Origin: Actinomadura rupiterrae
GTDB taxonomy: Bacteria; Actinomycetota; Actinomycetes; Streptosporangiales; Streptosporangiaceae
Length of the DNA stretch: 64,000 nucleotides
Assembly: GCF_024172125.1 (NCBI RefSeq)
Contig: NZ_JAMZEA010000002.1
Span: 868,001 to 932,000 of the forward strand
Direction of reading: 5' to 3'
This document shows, piece by piece, positions 24,801-34,493 of this stretch. The position numbers were made by a program, and so were the translations under genes. A model generated the notes under the pieces. That model was not told the origin of the DNA. It did not search any database and worked only from the letters and a program-made list of their open reading frames with translations. Within the stretch, counting starts at the first letter, position 1. The number at the start of each line of letters is the position of its first letter.

Positions 24801-27089
24801 TTATGGACGGACGTCCCGCTCCAGCCGCACCACCACCGACTTCGACGTGGGGGTGTTGCTGACCTCGGCCGTGCTGTCCAGCGGCACCAGCACGTTCGTC
24901 TCCGGGAAGTACGCCGCCGCGCAGCCCCGCGCCGTCGGATAGGCGATGGCGCGGAAGCCGGGGGCGCGCCGCTCGGTGCCGTCCGTCCACTCCGAGACCA
25001 GGTCCACGGTGTCGCCGTCGGCGTGGCCGAGCGCGGCGAGGTCGTCCGGGTGGACGAACACGACGCGCCGTCCGGCCTTCACCCCGCGGTAACGGTCGTC
25101 CAACCCGTAGATGGTGGTGTTGTACTGGTCGTGGCTGCGGACGGTCTGGAGCAGCAGCCGCCCCTCCGGCACGCGCAGCACCTCCAGCGCGTTCACGCTG
25201 AAGTTCGCCTTCCCCGTCGCGGTCGGGAAGCGGCGCTCGTCGCGCGGCGCGTGCGGCAGCGTGAACCCGTCCGGCTCGCGGACGCGCCTGTTGTAGTCCT
25301 CGAACCCCGGGACGACCTTCTCCACATGGCCGCGGATCACGTCGTAGTCGCCTTCCATCGCGTCCCAGCGCAGGCCGTACCGGTCGCCGAGCACCCGGCG
25401 CGCGAGCCCGGCGACGATCGCGACCTCGGACCTGAGCTGCGGAGACGCGGGCGCGAGCCGTCCGCGCGAGGCGTGCACCATGCCCATCGAGTCCTCGACC
25501 GACACGAACTGCTCGCCGGACGCCTGGACGTCCCGCTCCGTGCGGCCCAGCGTCGGCAGGATCAGCGCGGTCGCGCCGGTGACGGCGTGCGACCGGTTCA
25601 GCTTCGTCGACACCTGGACGGTCAGCCGGCAGTTCCGCATCGCCGCTTCGGTCACGTCCGAATCGGGGGTGGCGCGGACGAAGTTGCCACCCATCCCGAA
25701 GAACACCTTCACCTTGCCGTCGCGCATCGCGCGGATCGCGTCCACGGTGTCCAGGCCGTGCTCGCGCGGCGGCTCGAAGCCGAACTCGGCGGCGAGGGCG
25801 TCCAGGAAGGCGGGCTTCGGCTTCTCGTAGATCCCCATCGTCCGGTCGCCCTGGACGTTGGAGTGGCCGCGCACCGGGCACACGCCCGCGCCCGGACGGC
25901 CGATGTTCCCGCGCAGCAGCAGGAAGTTCACGACCTCGCGGATCGTCGGGACCGAGTTGCGGTGCTGCGTCAGGCCCATCGCCCAGCACACCACGATCCG
26001 CTTCGCCGCGAGGACGTCGCCGAGCGTCGCGGCGATCTCCCCGCGGGTCAGGCCGGTCGCCGCGAGCACGTCGTCCCAGTCCAGCGCCTTCACGTGGTCG
26101 GCGAACGCCTCGAACCCGTGGGTGTGCTCCTCGATGAACGCGCGGTCGACGGCGTCCGGGACGTCCGACTCCAGCAGCAGCCGGTTCAGCGCCTGGAACA
26201 GCGCCAGGTCGCCGTTCACGCGGATCTGCAGGAACCGGTCGGCGAGCTTCGTGCCCTTACCGACCACCCCCGACGGGACCTGCGGGTTCTTGAACCGGAT
26301 CAGCCCCGCCTCCGGCAGCGGGTTCACCGCGACGATCCGCGCGCCCGCCTTCTTCGCCTTCTCCAGCGCGGACAGCATGCGCGGATGGTTCGTGCCGGGG
26401 TTCTGCCCGACCACGAAGATCAGATCGGCCTGGTACAGGTCGTCCAGCAGCACCGAGCCCTTGCCGATGCCGATCGTCTCGGTGAGCGCCGAACCGGACG
26501 ACTCGTGGCACATGTTCGAGCAGTCCGGAAGGTTGTTGGTGCCGAACGCCCGGACGAACAGCTGGTAGGCGAACGCGGCTTCGTTGCTGGTGCGGCCGGA
26601 GGTGTAGAACACCGCCTCGTCGGGGGAGCCGAGCGCGGTCAGCTCGTCCGCGACCAGGCCGAACGCGTCGTCCCAGGAGATCGGCTCGTAGTGCGCCGAG
26701 CCCGGCCGGCGGACCATCGGCTCGGTGAGCCGGCCCTGCTGCCCGAGCCAGTGGTCGGTGCGGACGGCCAGCTCGTCCACCGTGTGCTCGGCGAAGAACT
26801 CCCGGGTGATCCGGCGGGTGGTGGCCTCCTCGGCTACGGCCTTCGCGCCGTTCTCGCAGAACTCGGCGGTGTGCCGGTGGCCGGGCTCGGGCCAGGCGCA
26901 GCCGGGGCAGTCGAACCCGTCCTTCTGGTTGACCTTGAGCAGGGTCAGCGCGGTGCGCCTCACGCCCATCTGCTCGACCGAGTCGCGCAGCGCGGCCGTC
27001 ACGCCCGGCACGCCCGCCGCCCACCGCTTCGGCTTGCCGACCTCCATCGCGGAGTCGTCGAAGTCCTCGCGCGGCGCCTCACGGCTCAT
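24801..27089 (-). CDS. FdhF/YdeP-family molybdopterin oxidoreductase
   Basis: Encodes 762 residues of the FdhF/YdeP branch of molybdopterin enzymes, related to the formate dehydrogenase alpha subunit. The N-terminus has the family-specific CPGCAWPEPGHRHTAEFCEN. Cofactor-binding blocks follow: YTSGRTSNEAAFAYQLF, NMCHESSG, VVGQNPGTNHPRM and GHSNVQGDRTMG, and a C-terminal molybdopterin dinucleotide-binding domain has QYNTTIYGLDDRYRG. Members resemble E. coli YdeP, linked to acid resistance, but their substrate is not known. The gene lies between two LuxR/NB-ARC regulators on the same strand and may be their target. The start at MSREAP is preferred over upstream GTG/ATG codons. Confidence 0.88.
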   Translation of the reverse strand: MSREAPREDFDDSAMEVGKPKRWAAGVPGVTAALRDSVEQMGVRRTALTLLKVNQKDGFDCPGCAWPEPGHRHTAEFCENGAKAVAEEATTRRITREFFAEHTVDELAVRTDHWLGQQGRLTEPMVRRPGSAHYEPISWDDAFGLVADELTALGSPDEAVFYTSGRTSNEAAFAYQLFVRAFGTNNLPDCSNMCHESSGSALTETIGIGKGSVLLDDLYQADLIFVVGQNPGTNHPRMLSALEKAKKAGARIVAVNPLPEAGLIRFKNPQVPSGVVGKGTKLADRFLQIRVNGDLALFQALNRLLLESDVPDAVDRAFIEEHTHGFEAFADHVKALDWDDVLAATGLTRGEIAATLGDVLAAKRIVVCWAMGLTQHRNSVPTIREVVNFLLLRGNIGRPGAGVCPVRGHSNVQGDRTMGIYEKPKPAFLDALAAEFGFEPPREHGLDTVDAIRAMRDGKVKVFFGMGGNFVRATPDSDVTEAAMRNCRLTVQVSTKLNRSHAVTGATALILPTLGRTERDVQASGEQFVSVEDSMGMVHASRGRLAPASPQLRSEVAIVAGLARRVLGDRYGLRWDAMEGDYDVIRGHVEKVVPGFEDYNRRVREPDGFTLPHAPRDERRFPTATGKANFSVNALEVLRVPEGRLLLQTVRSHDQYNTTIYGLDDRYRGVKAGRRVVFVHPDDLAALGHADGDTVDLVSEWTDGTERRAPGFRAIAYPTARGCAAAYFPETNVLVPLDSTAEVSNTPTSKSVVVRLERDVRP

Positions 27090-27209
27090 CGTCCACACCC
27101 ATTCCCGACCTTGGAACCACTGCCCTACCACTCTCGCACCCATTCTGCGCGATAGGACACCGTGCACCCGCCCACCTGCGCAGACACCCACCCGAGCGCG
27201 ATCAGCAAG

Positions 27210-27304
27210 CGGTGCCGATCAGCGGAGGGGCGCGGTTCTCGGGCGGTGCCGGTCAGCGGGTGGTGCGGCCGGTCGGCGGGCGGTGCGGTCAGCGGGCGGT
27301 GCGG
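27210..27304. repeat. Degenerate GGTCAGCGGGCGGTGCGG repeats at the end of paralogue B
   Basis: About five degenerate copies of an 18-20-bp unit (GGTCAGCGGGCGGTGCGG) fill the gap between the oxidoreductase and regulator B. They run into B's stop codon at 27289-27291 and its last codons. Confidence 0.7.
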
Positions 27305-29604
27305 CGTTCGATGGCCCAGGCGGCGACGCGGGTCCGGGAGGTGAAGCCGAGCTTGCCGAGGATGTGCTCCAGGTGCGAGTCGACCGTCCGCTTGGCGATC
27401 ACGAGCCGCTCGGCGATCTCCCGGTTGGTCAGGCCCTCGGCTACCAGGTCGGCGATCTCCAGCTCGCGCCGGGTCAGCGGGGTCTCCTCCGGCGCGGCGT
27501 CCGGCGCGTCCGGGCCGGGACGGCGCGCGGCGGGCAGGTCGTCGTCGCCGAGCGCGAACGCCGCCGCGTCCTCGACCTCCAGGGCCGCGCCCTTCGCGAA
27601 CAGCTCGGACACCCGGTCCCCGCCGAGGGCGTCGCGCAGGCCCGCGACCAGCGCCTCGCGCATGGCCAGGTAGTGCGTGCCGCGCTGGATCGGCGAGCCG
27701 AGCAGGTGCCACAGCTGCTCGCCCGCGCCGCACAGCACCGCCGCCCGCTCGGGGCGCTCGGCGGTGATCGCGCACGCGCCCATCAGGTCCAGGCAGACGA
27801 CGATGCCGACCAGGTCGCGGCAGGCGGCCTTGACGCGCAGGCTCTCCCGGATGTCGGCCTCGGCGCGCTTGCCGTCGCCCTTCAGCCAGTGCGTGGTGCC
27901 GCGCATCCAGACCGCGGACGCCGCCGTCCACCGCTCGCCCGTCCGCGCGCACACCTCCAGGCTCCGCGCGCACAGGTCGAGCGCCCGCCGGAAGTCGCCC
28001 AGCAGCGCGTGCGCGCCGGCGTGCGCGTAGTGGACGTTCAGCGCGATCGGGTTGCGGTAGCCGATCCGGTCCCAGACCAGCTCGGCCTGCTCGTAGGACG
28101 CGACGGCCTCTTCGAGGTCGCCCTCATAGAACCTGATCAGGCCGATCTCGAAGTGCGCGTGCGCGAGCAGGTCGGGGTCACGCAGCTCGTCGGCCCGGAC
28201 GAGCAGCCCCTCCAGGACGTCCCGGGCCGGATCGAGGTCGCCTTGCTGGATGGCGTAGGTGGCGTTCCAGAACTCCGTCCAGGCGCGTTCGGGCCCGTCG
28301 TCGCAGGCCTCGGCGGCCCGCTCGTACCAGGAGCGCGCCTCGCCGAACAGCCCGGCGAAGTACCAGTAGGGCGCGAGCCGCAGCGCCAGCCGCACGCCCG
28401 CCTCCTGCTCGTCCGGCGTGGACAGCGACCACTCCAGCGCGACCCGCAGGTTCGCCTGCTCGTCGCGCAGCCGCCCGAACCACGCGAGCTGCTCGGGGCC
28501 GAGCTGGTTCGCCGCGACCCGCTCGGCCAGCGCCGCGTAGTGCTCCCGGTGCCGCCGCCGGACCTCGTCCGCCCCCTCCAGGCGCTCGGCGCCGTACTCG
28601 CGGAGGGTGTCGAGCATCCGGTAGCGGCGGCGGTCCTCCTCGTACTGCAGGACGGACTTCTCGACGAGCCGTGTCAGCAGGCCGAACACCGTCCCGGCTG
28701 GCAGGTCGGCGTCGGCGCAGATGCGCTCGGCGGCGGTGAGGTCGAAGTCGCCGGGGAACACCGACAGCCGCGACCACAGCAGCCGCTCGGCGCCGGTGCA
28801 CAGGTCGTGGCTCCAGGTGATCGCGGTGTGCAGCGTCTGGTGCCGGAGCTGCCCGCCGCGGGTCGGGCCGAGCAGCCGGAACCGGTCCGACAGCCGCTCG
28901 TCCAGCTCGTCCACCGACATCGCGCGCAGCCGGACGGCGGCCAGCTCCAGCGCGAGCGGGATGCCGTCGAGGCGGCGGCACAGCCGCGCCACCGCCGCGC
29001 GGTTCGCGCCGGTCACCGCGAAGCCCGGCCGCACCGCCGCGGCCCGCTCGGTGAACAGCCGCACCGCGTCGCAGGTCTCAGGGTCGGCGGCGTCCTCGGG
29101 CGGGACGGCCAGCGGGCCGACCGGCAGGATGTGCTCGCCGATCACGTTCAGCGGCTCCCGGCTGGTCGCGATCACGTGCAGCCGCGGCGCGGCCCGCACC
29201 AGCACCTCGGCGAGCAGCGCGCAGCCGTCCAGCAGGTGCTCGCAGGTGTCCAGGACGAGCAGCAGGTGCCGGGACGCCAGGTGCTCGGCGAGCAGGTCGA
29301 CCGGGTCGCCCGCGCCGACGTCCGGCAGCCGCAGCGTCTCGGCGACCGTGCGGGCGAGCAGCCCCGGATCGCGCAGCGCGGACAGCTCGACCAGCCACGC
29401 ACCGCCCTCGAACGCCGCGCGCAGCCCCGCGGCGGCGCGCAGCGTGAGCCGCGTCTTGCCGACCCCGCCCGGCCCGCAGAGCGTGACCAGCCGCGACCGC
29501 TCCACGGCCCGCCGCACCTCGGCGAGCTCGTCCCGGCGGCCGACGAAGCCGGTCATCTCGGCGGGAAGGTTTCCGGGCCGGAGCTCCGTCGCCAGAGTGG
29601 ACAC
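27289..29604 (-). CDS. LuxR-family regulator with NB-ARC ATPase, paralogue B
   Basis: Encodes 771 residues with the same order as paralogue A: NB-ARC ATPase (Walker A GPGGVGKTRLT, Walker B LLVLDTCEHLL, LNVIGEHI), tetratricopeptide-like middle, and a C-terminal LuxR helix-turn-helix (LTRRELEIADLVAEGLTNRE). The ATPase halves of A and B share long identical blocks such as SVFPGDFDLTAAER and YRMLDTLREYGAERL, so they arose by duplication. The start is GTG 29604, with GAGGCGGCG just upstream. It probably acts as an ATP-dependent activator. Confidence 0.9.
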   Translation of the reverse strand: MSTLATELRPGNLPAEMTGFVGRRDELAEVRRAVERSRLVTLCGPGGVGKTRLTLRAAAGLRAAFEGGAWLVELSALRDPGLLARTVAETLRLPDVGAGDPVDLLAEHLASRHLLLVLDTCEHLLDGCALLAEVLVRAAPRLHVIATSREPLNVIGEHILPVGPLAVPPEDAADPETCDAVRLFTERAAAVRPGFAVTGANRAAVARLCRRLDGIPLALELAAVRLRAMSVDELDERLSDRFRLLGPTRGGQLRHQTLHTAITWSHDLCTGAERLLWSRLSVFPGDFDLTAAERICADADLPAGTVFGLLTRLVEKSVLQYEEDRRRYRMLDTLREYGAERLEGADEVRRRHREHYAALAERVAANQLGPEQLAWFGRLRDEQANLRVALEWSLSTPDEQEAGVRLALRLAPYWYFAGLFGEARSWYERAAEACDDGPERAWTEFWNATYAIQQGDLDPARDVLEGLLVRADELRDPDLLAHAHFEIGLIRFYEGDLEEAVASYEQAELVWDRIGYRNPIALNVHYAHAGAHALLGDFRRALDLCARSLEVCARTGERWTAASAVWMRGTTHWLKGDGKRAEADIRESLRVKAACRDLVGIVVCLDLMGACAITAERPERAAVLCGAGEQLWHLLGSPIQRGTHYLAMREALVAGLRDALGGDRVSELFAKGAALEVEDAAAFALGDDDLPAARRPGPDAPDAAPEETPLTRRELEIADLVAEGLTNREIAERLVIAKRTVDSHLEHILGKLGFTSRTRVAAWAIERRTAR

Positions 29605-29800
29605 CGCCGCCTCGACCCTCGCCTCGGGAACCTCGGACTCTCGTATCCTACGCCGCGGCCACGCTCGGTGTGCGCCCGCTTACGAAGGATTCCGCGCCCT
29701 CTCGCGAACGAATCCGCGCGCCCGCGACCCCCGCTGCGCGTTTCTGCGAAAACCCGCGCCCCCACGAAACAAACCACGCGCCCCGCCCGTCCGCCCGCGG

Positions 29801-31936
29801 TCAGGACGGGTTGGGGCCGGGCCAATCCTGCGGGGGGTCGTCCATGGCGAAGGCGAGGGCTTCGGGGAGTTGGAGGGAGCGGCCGCGGGTGATCAGCTCG
29901 CGGGTGCGCGCCTCGCCGAGGGCGCGGACGATCGAGGCGATGCCCTCCTCGCGCAGCCCGGCGTAGTGCGGGCCGCGCAGGGCGTGCATGCCGAGGGTCT
30001 CCCAGAGCCGTCCGGACGCGCCCGCCAGCACGGCCGCGCGCTCGTGGCCGCCGTCCGCGACCGCGCAGGCCATCAGCAGGTCCAGCGCGAGCGCGATGCC
30101 GCCGAGGTCGTCGAACGCGGCGCGCACCGGCAGGCTGGCGCGGACGTCGGCGAGCGCCGGGCCGGTCTCCCCGGCGAGCCAGCGGGTCGCGCCGCGCATC
30201 CACACCGCCACCGCGCGGCACCAGCTCTCGCCCCGCGCGTCGCAGATCGCCAGGCAGCGCGCGCACAGCTCCAGCGCCTCGGCCACCTCGCCGCGCAGCG
30301 CGTGCACCGAGGCGATGTCGGTGTGCACGGTGATCGCCGCGACGTCGGAGTAGCCTGCCTCCTCGTAGTGCGCGCGGGCCTCCCGGTACAGCTCCAGCGC
30401 GCCGGGCAGGTCGCCCGAGTGCAGCCGCAGCCGCCCGAGCTCCTGGACGGCGTGCGCCCGCAGGTCGGGATCGCCGGACGCCTCGGCGAACGCGACCGCC
30501 GCGTCCAGCAGCTCGGCCGCCGCGCCGAGGTCGCCCTGGAGCAGGGTGAACATGCCCGCCGCGTACAGCGCGCGGCCGCGTTCGGGCAGCTCGCGCGGGG
30601 TGGCCGCGAGCGCCTGCTGGTACCAGGTGCGCGCCTCGCCTATCCGGCTGGTGAGGAACCAGTGGTCGAGCAGTGACACCGCCAGCCGCAGGCCTGCCGC
30701 GCGCTCGGCGGGTGTCTCCAGCGACCACTCCAGCGCGGCGCGCAGGTTGCCCGCCTCGTTCTGCAGCCGCCGCGTCCACCACAGCTGGCGCGGGCCGAGC
30801 CGGTCGCGCGCGGCGTGCCCGGCGAGCGCGGCGTAGTGGTCGCGGTGCCGGCGCCGCAGCAGGTCGCGCTCCCCGGCCTGGACGAGCCGCTCGGCGCCGT
30901 ACTCGCGGAGCGTGTCGAGCATCTGGTACCGGTCGGCCTTCGGGTCGAACCGGACCACCGACTTGTCGACGAGCATGGTCAGCACGTCGACCAGCTCGTT
31001 CGGCGGCAGGTCGTCGTCGGTGCAGACGGCCTCGGCGGCGGCGAGGTCGAAGTCGCCGGGGAACACCGACAGCCGCGCCCACAGCATCCGCTCGGCGGGC
31101 AGGCACAGGTCGTGGCTCCAGGTGATCGCGGTGCGCAGCGTCTGGTGCCGGTGCTCGGTCGTCCGGGACGCGGTGGCGCCGCCGAGCACCCGGAACCGGT
31201 CCGACAGCCGCTCGACGATCTCCTCCACGGGCATCGCGCGCAGCCGGACGGCGGCCAGCTCCAGCGCGAGCGGGATGCCTTCCAGGCGGCGGCACAGCTG
31301 GCACACCGCGGCGTGGTTGGCGGGCGCGACCGCGAAGCCGGGGCTGGACGCGACGGCCCGCTCGGCGAACAGCGTCACCGAGTCGCACGCCGCGCCCGTG
31401 TCGGGGCCGCCGCCGGCGCCCGTGCCGTCCCGCGGGCCGGGCACCTCCAGCGGCGGGACGGGCACGATGTGCTCGCCCACGACGTTCAGCGACTCGCGGC
31501 TGGTGGTGAGGACGCGCAGCCCGGGCGCGGCGGTCAGCAGCCGCTCGGCCAGCAGCGCGGTCGCGTGCACGAGGTGCTCGCAGGTGTCCAGAATGAGCAG
31601 CAGCTCGCGGGCGGCGAGCCGCTCGGCGAGGAACTCGGCCGGGTCGCCGAGCCGCCGGCCGGGCAGCCGCAGCGTCTCGGCGATCACGCACGGCAGCGAC
31701 TCGGGCGCGCGCAGCCCGGACAGCTCCACCAGCCACACCCCGTCCGGGAACAGCGGCCGCGCGCGGTCGGCGGCGCGCAGCGCGAGCCGGGTCTTGCCCA
31801 CCCCGCCGGGCCCGAGCAGCGTCACCAGCCTGGCCCGCTCCAGCGCGCCCAGCACCTGGTCCAGCTCGGCCCGGCGGCCCACGAAACTGGTCGACTCGGC
31901 GGGCAGGTTGCCCGGCCGTCCTTGCAAACTCGCCAC
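29801..31936 (-). CDS. NB-ARC/tetratricopeptide protein lacking the LuxR domain, paralogue C
   Basis: Encodes 711 residues. The ATPase domain is intact (Walker A GPGGVGKTRLA, LLILDTCEHLV, LTTSRESL), as are family blocks SVFPGDFDLAAAE and YQMLDTLREYGAERL and the tetratricopeptide-like repeats. It stops shortly after the position where A and B have the linker to the LuxR helix-turn-helix. The 196 bp downstream contain no displaced helix-turn-helix in any frame I read, so this is a real loss rather than a recent frameshift. It could modulate the paralogues by mixed assembly. The start is GTG 31936. Confidence 0.85.
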   Translation of the reverse strand: MASLQGRPGNLPAESTSFVGRRAELDQVLGALERARLVTLLGPGGVGKTRLALRAADRARPLFPDGVWLVELSGLRAPESLPCVIAETLRLPGRRLGDPAEFLAERLAARELLLILDTCEHLVHATALLAERLLTAAPGLRVLTTSRESLNVVGEHIVPVPPLEVPGPRDGTGAGGGPDTGAACDSVTLFAERAVASSPGFAVAPANHAAVCQLCRRLEGIPLALELAAVRLRAMPVEEIVERLSDRFRVLGGATASRTTEHRHQTLRTAITWSHDLCLPAERMLWARLSVFPGDFDLAAAEAVCTDDDLPPNELVDVLTMLVDKSVVRFDPKADRYQMLDTLREYGAERLVQAGERDLLRRRHRDHYAALAGHAARDRLGPRQLWWTRRLQNEAGNLRAALEWSLETPAERAAGLRLAVSLLDHWFLTSRIGEARTWYQQALAATPRELPERGRALYAAGMFTLLQGDLGAAAELLDAAVAFAEASGDPDLRAHAVQELGRLRLHSGDLPGALELYREARAHYEEAGYSDVAAITVHTDIASVHALRGEVAEALELCARCLAICDARGESWCRAVAVWMRGATRWLAGETGPALADVRASLPVRAAFDDLGGIALALDLLMACAVADGGHERAAVLAGASGRLWETLGMHALRGPHYAGLREEGIASIVRALGEARTRELITRGRSLQLPEALAFAMDDPPQDWPGPNPS

Positions 31937-32098
31937 CGCTGGCCTCGGCTATCGCGTCGGGTTCGGGGGATCGTGCGGATCGCGGCGCGCCCTCCTGCCG
32001 GAGGACAGGACGCGGCCATCCTACGCCGGTCGGCACCTTTCGTGACGACCTGATTACCGGTCCCGTACCAGCGGTTCCGCCGGACCGCCGGCCGCCGG

Positions 32099-33277
32099 CT
32101 ACTGCGGCGGGCCGTCCGCCAGCTTGATCTGCTGCGTGACGCCCTGCCCGCCGGACGGCCGGTAGGTGAGCGCGACCGTGTCCCCGGGGTGGTGGAGGAG
32201 CAGCAGGTCGGTGAGGGTGCCGGGGGAGTCGACCGGCTTGCCGTCCAGCGCGGTGATCACCGCTCCGGTCGGGATGTTGCGCTGCTCGGCGGGGGAGTCG
32301 GGCAGCGTCGACTGGACCAGCGCGCCGCCCTGCCCGCCGCCGGTGCCGCCCGTGCCGCCGGTGCCGCCCGTGCCGCCGGTGCCGCCCGCGCCCTGGCCGC
32401 CGGCCGCCTGGCTGACCTCGACGCCGAGCATCGCGGTCTTGCCGATGTGCACCTTCGGCCCGCCCTGCCCGGCGAGGATCTGCTCGGCGATCGCGAGCGC
32501 CCGGTTGATCGGGATCGCGAACCCGCGGCCGCCGCCCTGCTTGGCCATCTTGAACCCGGCGGACGCGGCGGTGTCCATGCCGACCACCTGGCCGGCCGCG
32601 TTGTACAGCGGGCCGCCCGAGTCGCCCGGACGGATCGCCGCGTCCGTCTCGATCAGCCCGGACAGCTTCTCGGACGACCCGTCCGAGTCGTCCCGCGCCA
32701 CGACCGACGCGTCCTTCGCGGTCACCTTGCCGCGGGCGACCTTCGGGGCGCCGCCCTTGCCGCCCGCGTTGCCCTTCGCGGTCACCGGATCGCCCTCGGC
32801 GACCTTGTCGGAGTCGCCGAACGCGGCGGGCTTCAGCCCCGCGCCCTTGGCGTTCCCGAGCCGGATCACCGCGACGTCGTTGGACTTGTCGTAGCCGACG
32901 ACGTGCGCGGTGTAGGTCGCGCGGGTACGGGTGTCGGTGACCTTGATCGAGGTCGCGCCCTGGATCACGTGGTTGTTGGTCAGCACGATGCCGGTGTCGC
33001 TCATCAGGATGCCGGTGCCCGCGGCGAGCGTGCTGCGGTAGCCGAGCTCGGTGTCGACGTTGACGATCCCGCCGCCGCGGACACCCCCGGCGGGCCGGTG
33101 CACCGCGTAGGGCGAGGACGACTCGGCGACCGCGGGCGAGGCGCCGCCCGTCCCCGCCAGGATCGGCCTGACCAGCAGGAACGCCGCCAGACCGGCGAGT
33201 GCCAGCAGCACCAGCCAGCCCGCCGCCGAGCGGGACCCGCCGGGTTCGGGGCCGGTGCGGTCCGGGACCGGGTACAT
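32099..33277 (-). CDS. HtrA/DegP-like membrane-anchored serine protease with PDZ domain
   Basis: Encodes 392 residues. An N-terminal transmembrane anchor (about 22-42) leads to a trypsin-like domain with His in LTNNHVIQG, Asp in SNDVAVIRL and Ser in RPGDSGGPL. A C-terminal PDZ domain follows (about 300-392, IPTGAVITALDGKPVD). Such proteases degrade or sense misfolded proteins outside the membrane. A Gly-Thr repeat stretch links the protease and PDZ parts. The ATG at MYPVPDRTG has GAGGAGG 6 nt upstream and is chosen over a GTG/ATG 44 codons earlier. It is probably monocistronic. Confidence 0.9.
   Translation of the reverse strand: MYPVPDRTGPEPGGSRSAAGWLVLLALAGLAAFLLVRPILAGTGGASPAVAESSSPYAVHRPAGGVRGGGIVNVDTELGYRSTLAAGTGILMSDTGIVLTNNHVIQGATSIKVTDTRTRATYTAHVVGYDKSNDVAVIRLGNAKGAGLKPAAFGDSDKVAEGDPVTAKGNAGGKGGAPKVARGKVTAKDASVVARDDSDGSSEKLSGLIETDAAIRPGDSGGPLYNAAGQVVGMDTAASAGFKMAKQGGGRGFAIPINRALAIAEQILAGQGGPKVHIGKTAMLGVEVSQAAGGQGAGGTGGTGGTGGTGGTGGGQGGALVQSTLPDSPAEQRNIPTGAVITALDGKPVDSPGTLTDLLLLHHPGDTVALTYRPSGGQGVTQQIKLADGPPQ
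32338..32392 (-). repeat. 9-bp microsatellite coding for Gly-Gly-Thr in the HtrA-like gene
   Basis: Alternating GTGCCGCCC and GTGCCGCCG units in tandem encode (GGT)n between the protease and PDZ domains. The frame is maintained. The linker length probably varies between strains through slippage. Confidence 0.85.
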
Positions 33278-33467
33278 TCCGCCTCCTCGCGCCGCGGACG
33301 CGGACGGAATACCCGCTGCGTCGTCTTTACACCATGGCGGCTCTACATCATGAAACGCACCGGGAACCGGAAATGTTCGGGATCTTCGGACGGGAGAGTC
33401 CCGGATCACCTGATCCGGACATCCGGTCCGTCCCGCGGACGGCCCTCCGCCGCGTGCCGCGCGGGGG

Positions 33468-34451
33468 TCAGGAGGCGGACGTGAAGTACCGCCGGGGGTT
33501 GGCGACGAGCATCTGGTCGATCTGCTCCTCGGTCACCCCGGCCGCGCGCAGCGCGGGCAGCACGTCGTCGGTGAGATGCCGGTAATGCCAGTTCGGGGCG
33601 ATGGGGCGCAGCACCTCGGGGTCGGGCCCGAACCAGTCGATGAAGCAGGACGCGTCGTGGCTGAGGACCATCCGGTCGGCGTAGCCGCGTGCGCAGAGTG
33701 CCGCGACGGTCGCGGTCCGTTCGGGCGTCGAATTGTAGGCGTCGATCCCGAACCGGTCCATGCCGAGGATCGCGCCGGTGTCGGCCAGCTCCGACAGGTA
33801 GTCCAGGTCGTTGGAGTCGCCCGCGTGGCCGACGACGACCTTGGCGAGGTCCACGCCCTCCTTGCGCAGCAGCTCCAGCGCGCCGCGCCCGGTGTGGGAC
33901 GCGCTGTGCGTGTGGACGGTCACGGGCGCGCCGGTCTCGCGGTGCGCGGCGGCGACGGCCCGGAGCACCCGCTCGACGCCGGGGGTGAACCCGGGCTCGT
34001 CCACGGCGCACTTGAGGAACGCCGCCTTGACGCCGGTGTCCGCGATGCCCTCGGTCAGGTCGCGGACGAAGTCGGCGACCATCGGCTCGGGCCCGCCGAG
34101 GACCGTGCCCGGCCCCCGGTGGTGGAACTGGAACGGCAGGTCGTTGTAGGTGTAGAGCCCGGTCGCGACGATGATGTTCAGGTCCGGGACGAGGTCGGCG
34201 ATCCGCTGGATCCGCGGGATGTACCGGCCGAGCCCCCACACCGTCGGGTCGGCGATCGTGGTGATGCCGCGCTCGACGAGGCCGGTGAGCTTCTCCACGG
34301 CGTCCGCGACCCGCTCCTCCTCGTCCCACCAGGCGCCGGTGCCGTAGTTGCGCTGGTGGTACTCGTCCAGGACGAAGACGTGCTCGTGCATGAACGTCCG
34401 GCCGAGACCGGCGACGTCGACGGGGCCGCGCACGGTCTCCACGGTGGGCAT
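33468..34451 (-). CDS. Phosphotriesterase-family metal-dependent hydrolase
   Basis: Encodes 327 residues of the phosphotriesterase-like amidohydrolase family, whose members hydrolyse lactones (including acyl-homoserine lactones) or organophosphates. The metal ligands are visible: HEH near residue 22 (TFMHEHVFV), the carboxylated-lysine region AAFLKCA, HTHSASH, VVGHAGD, and the Asp in LSHDAS. The C-terminal PRRYFTSAS is also family-like. There is no signal peptide. The ATG at 34451 fits the family N-terminus. A lactonase role is more likely than a true phosphotriesterase, but the substrate is not determinable from sequence. Confidence 0.88.
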   Translation of the reverse strand: MPTVETVRGPVDVAGLGRTFMHEHVFVLDEYHQRNYGTGAWWDEEERVADAVEKLTGLVERGITTIADPTVWGLGRYIPRIQRIADLVPDLNIIVATGLYTYNDLPFQFHHRGPGTVLGGPEPMVADFVRDLTEGIADTGVKAAFLKCAVDEPGFTPGVERVLRAVAAAHRETGAPVTVHTHSASHTGRGALELLRKEGVDLAKVVVGHAGDSNDLDYLSELADTGAILGMDRFGIDAYNSTPERTATVAALCARGYADRMVLSHDASCFIDWFGPDPEVLRPIAPNWHYRHLTDDVLPALRAAGVTEEQIDQMLVANPRRYFTSAS

Positions 34452-34493
34452 GCCTCGAACCTAGGCCGCCGCCGTGAACGCCGTCAATGACGG

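Noticed and set aside
24801..27089. Respiratory formate dehydrogenase
   Set aside because: The N-terminal CPGCAWPEPG pattern and the lack of iron-sulfur or cytochrome subunit genes point to the FdhF/YdeP branch of unknown substrate.
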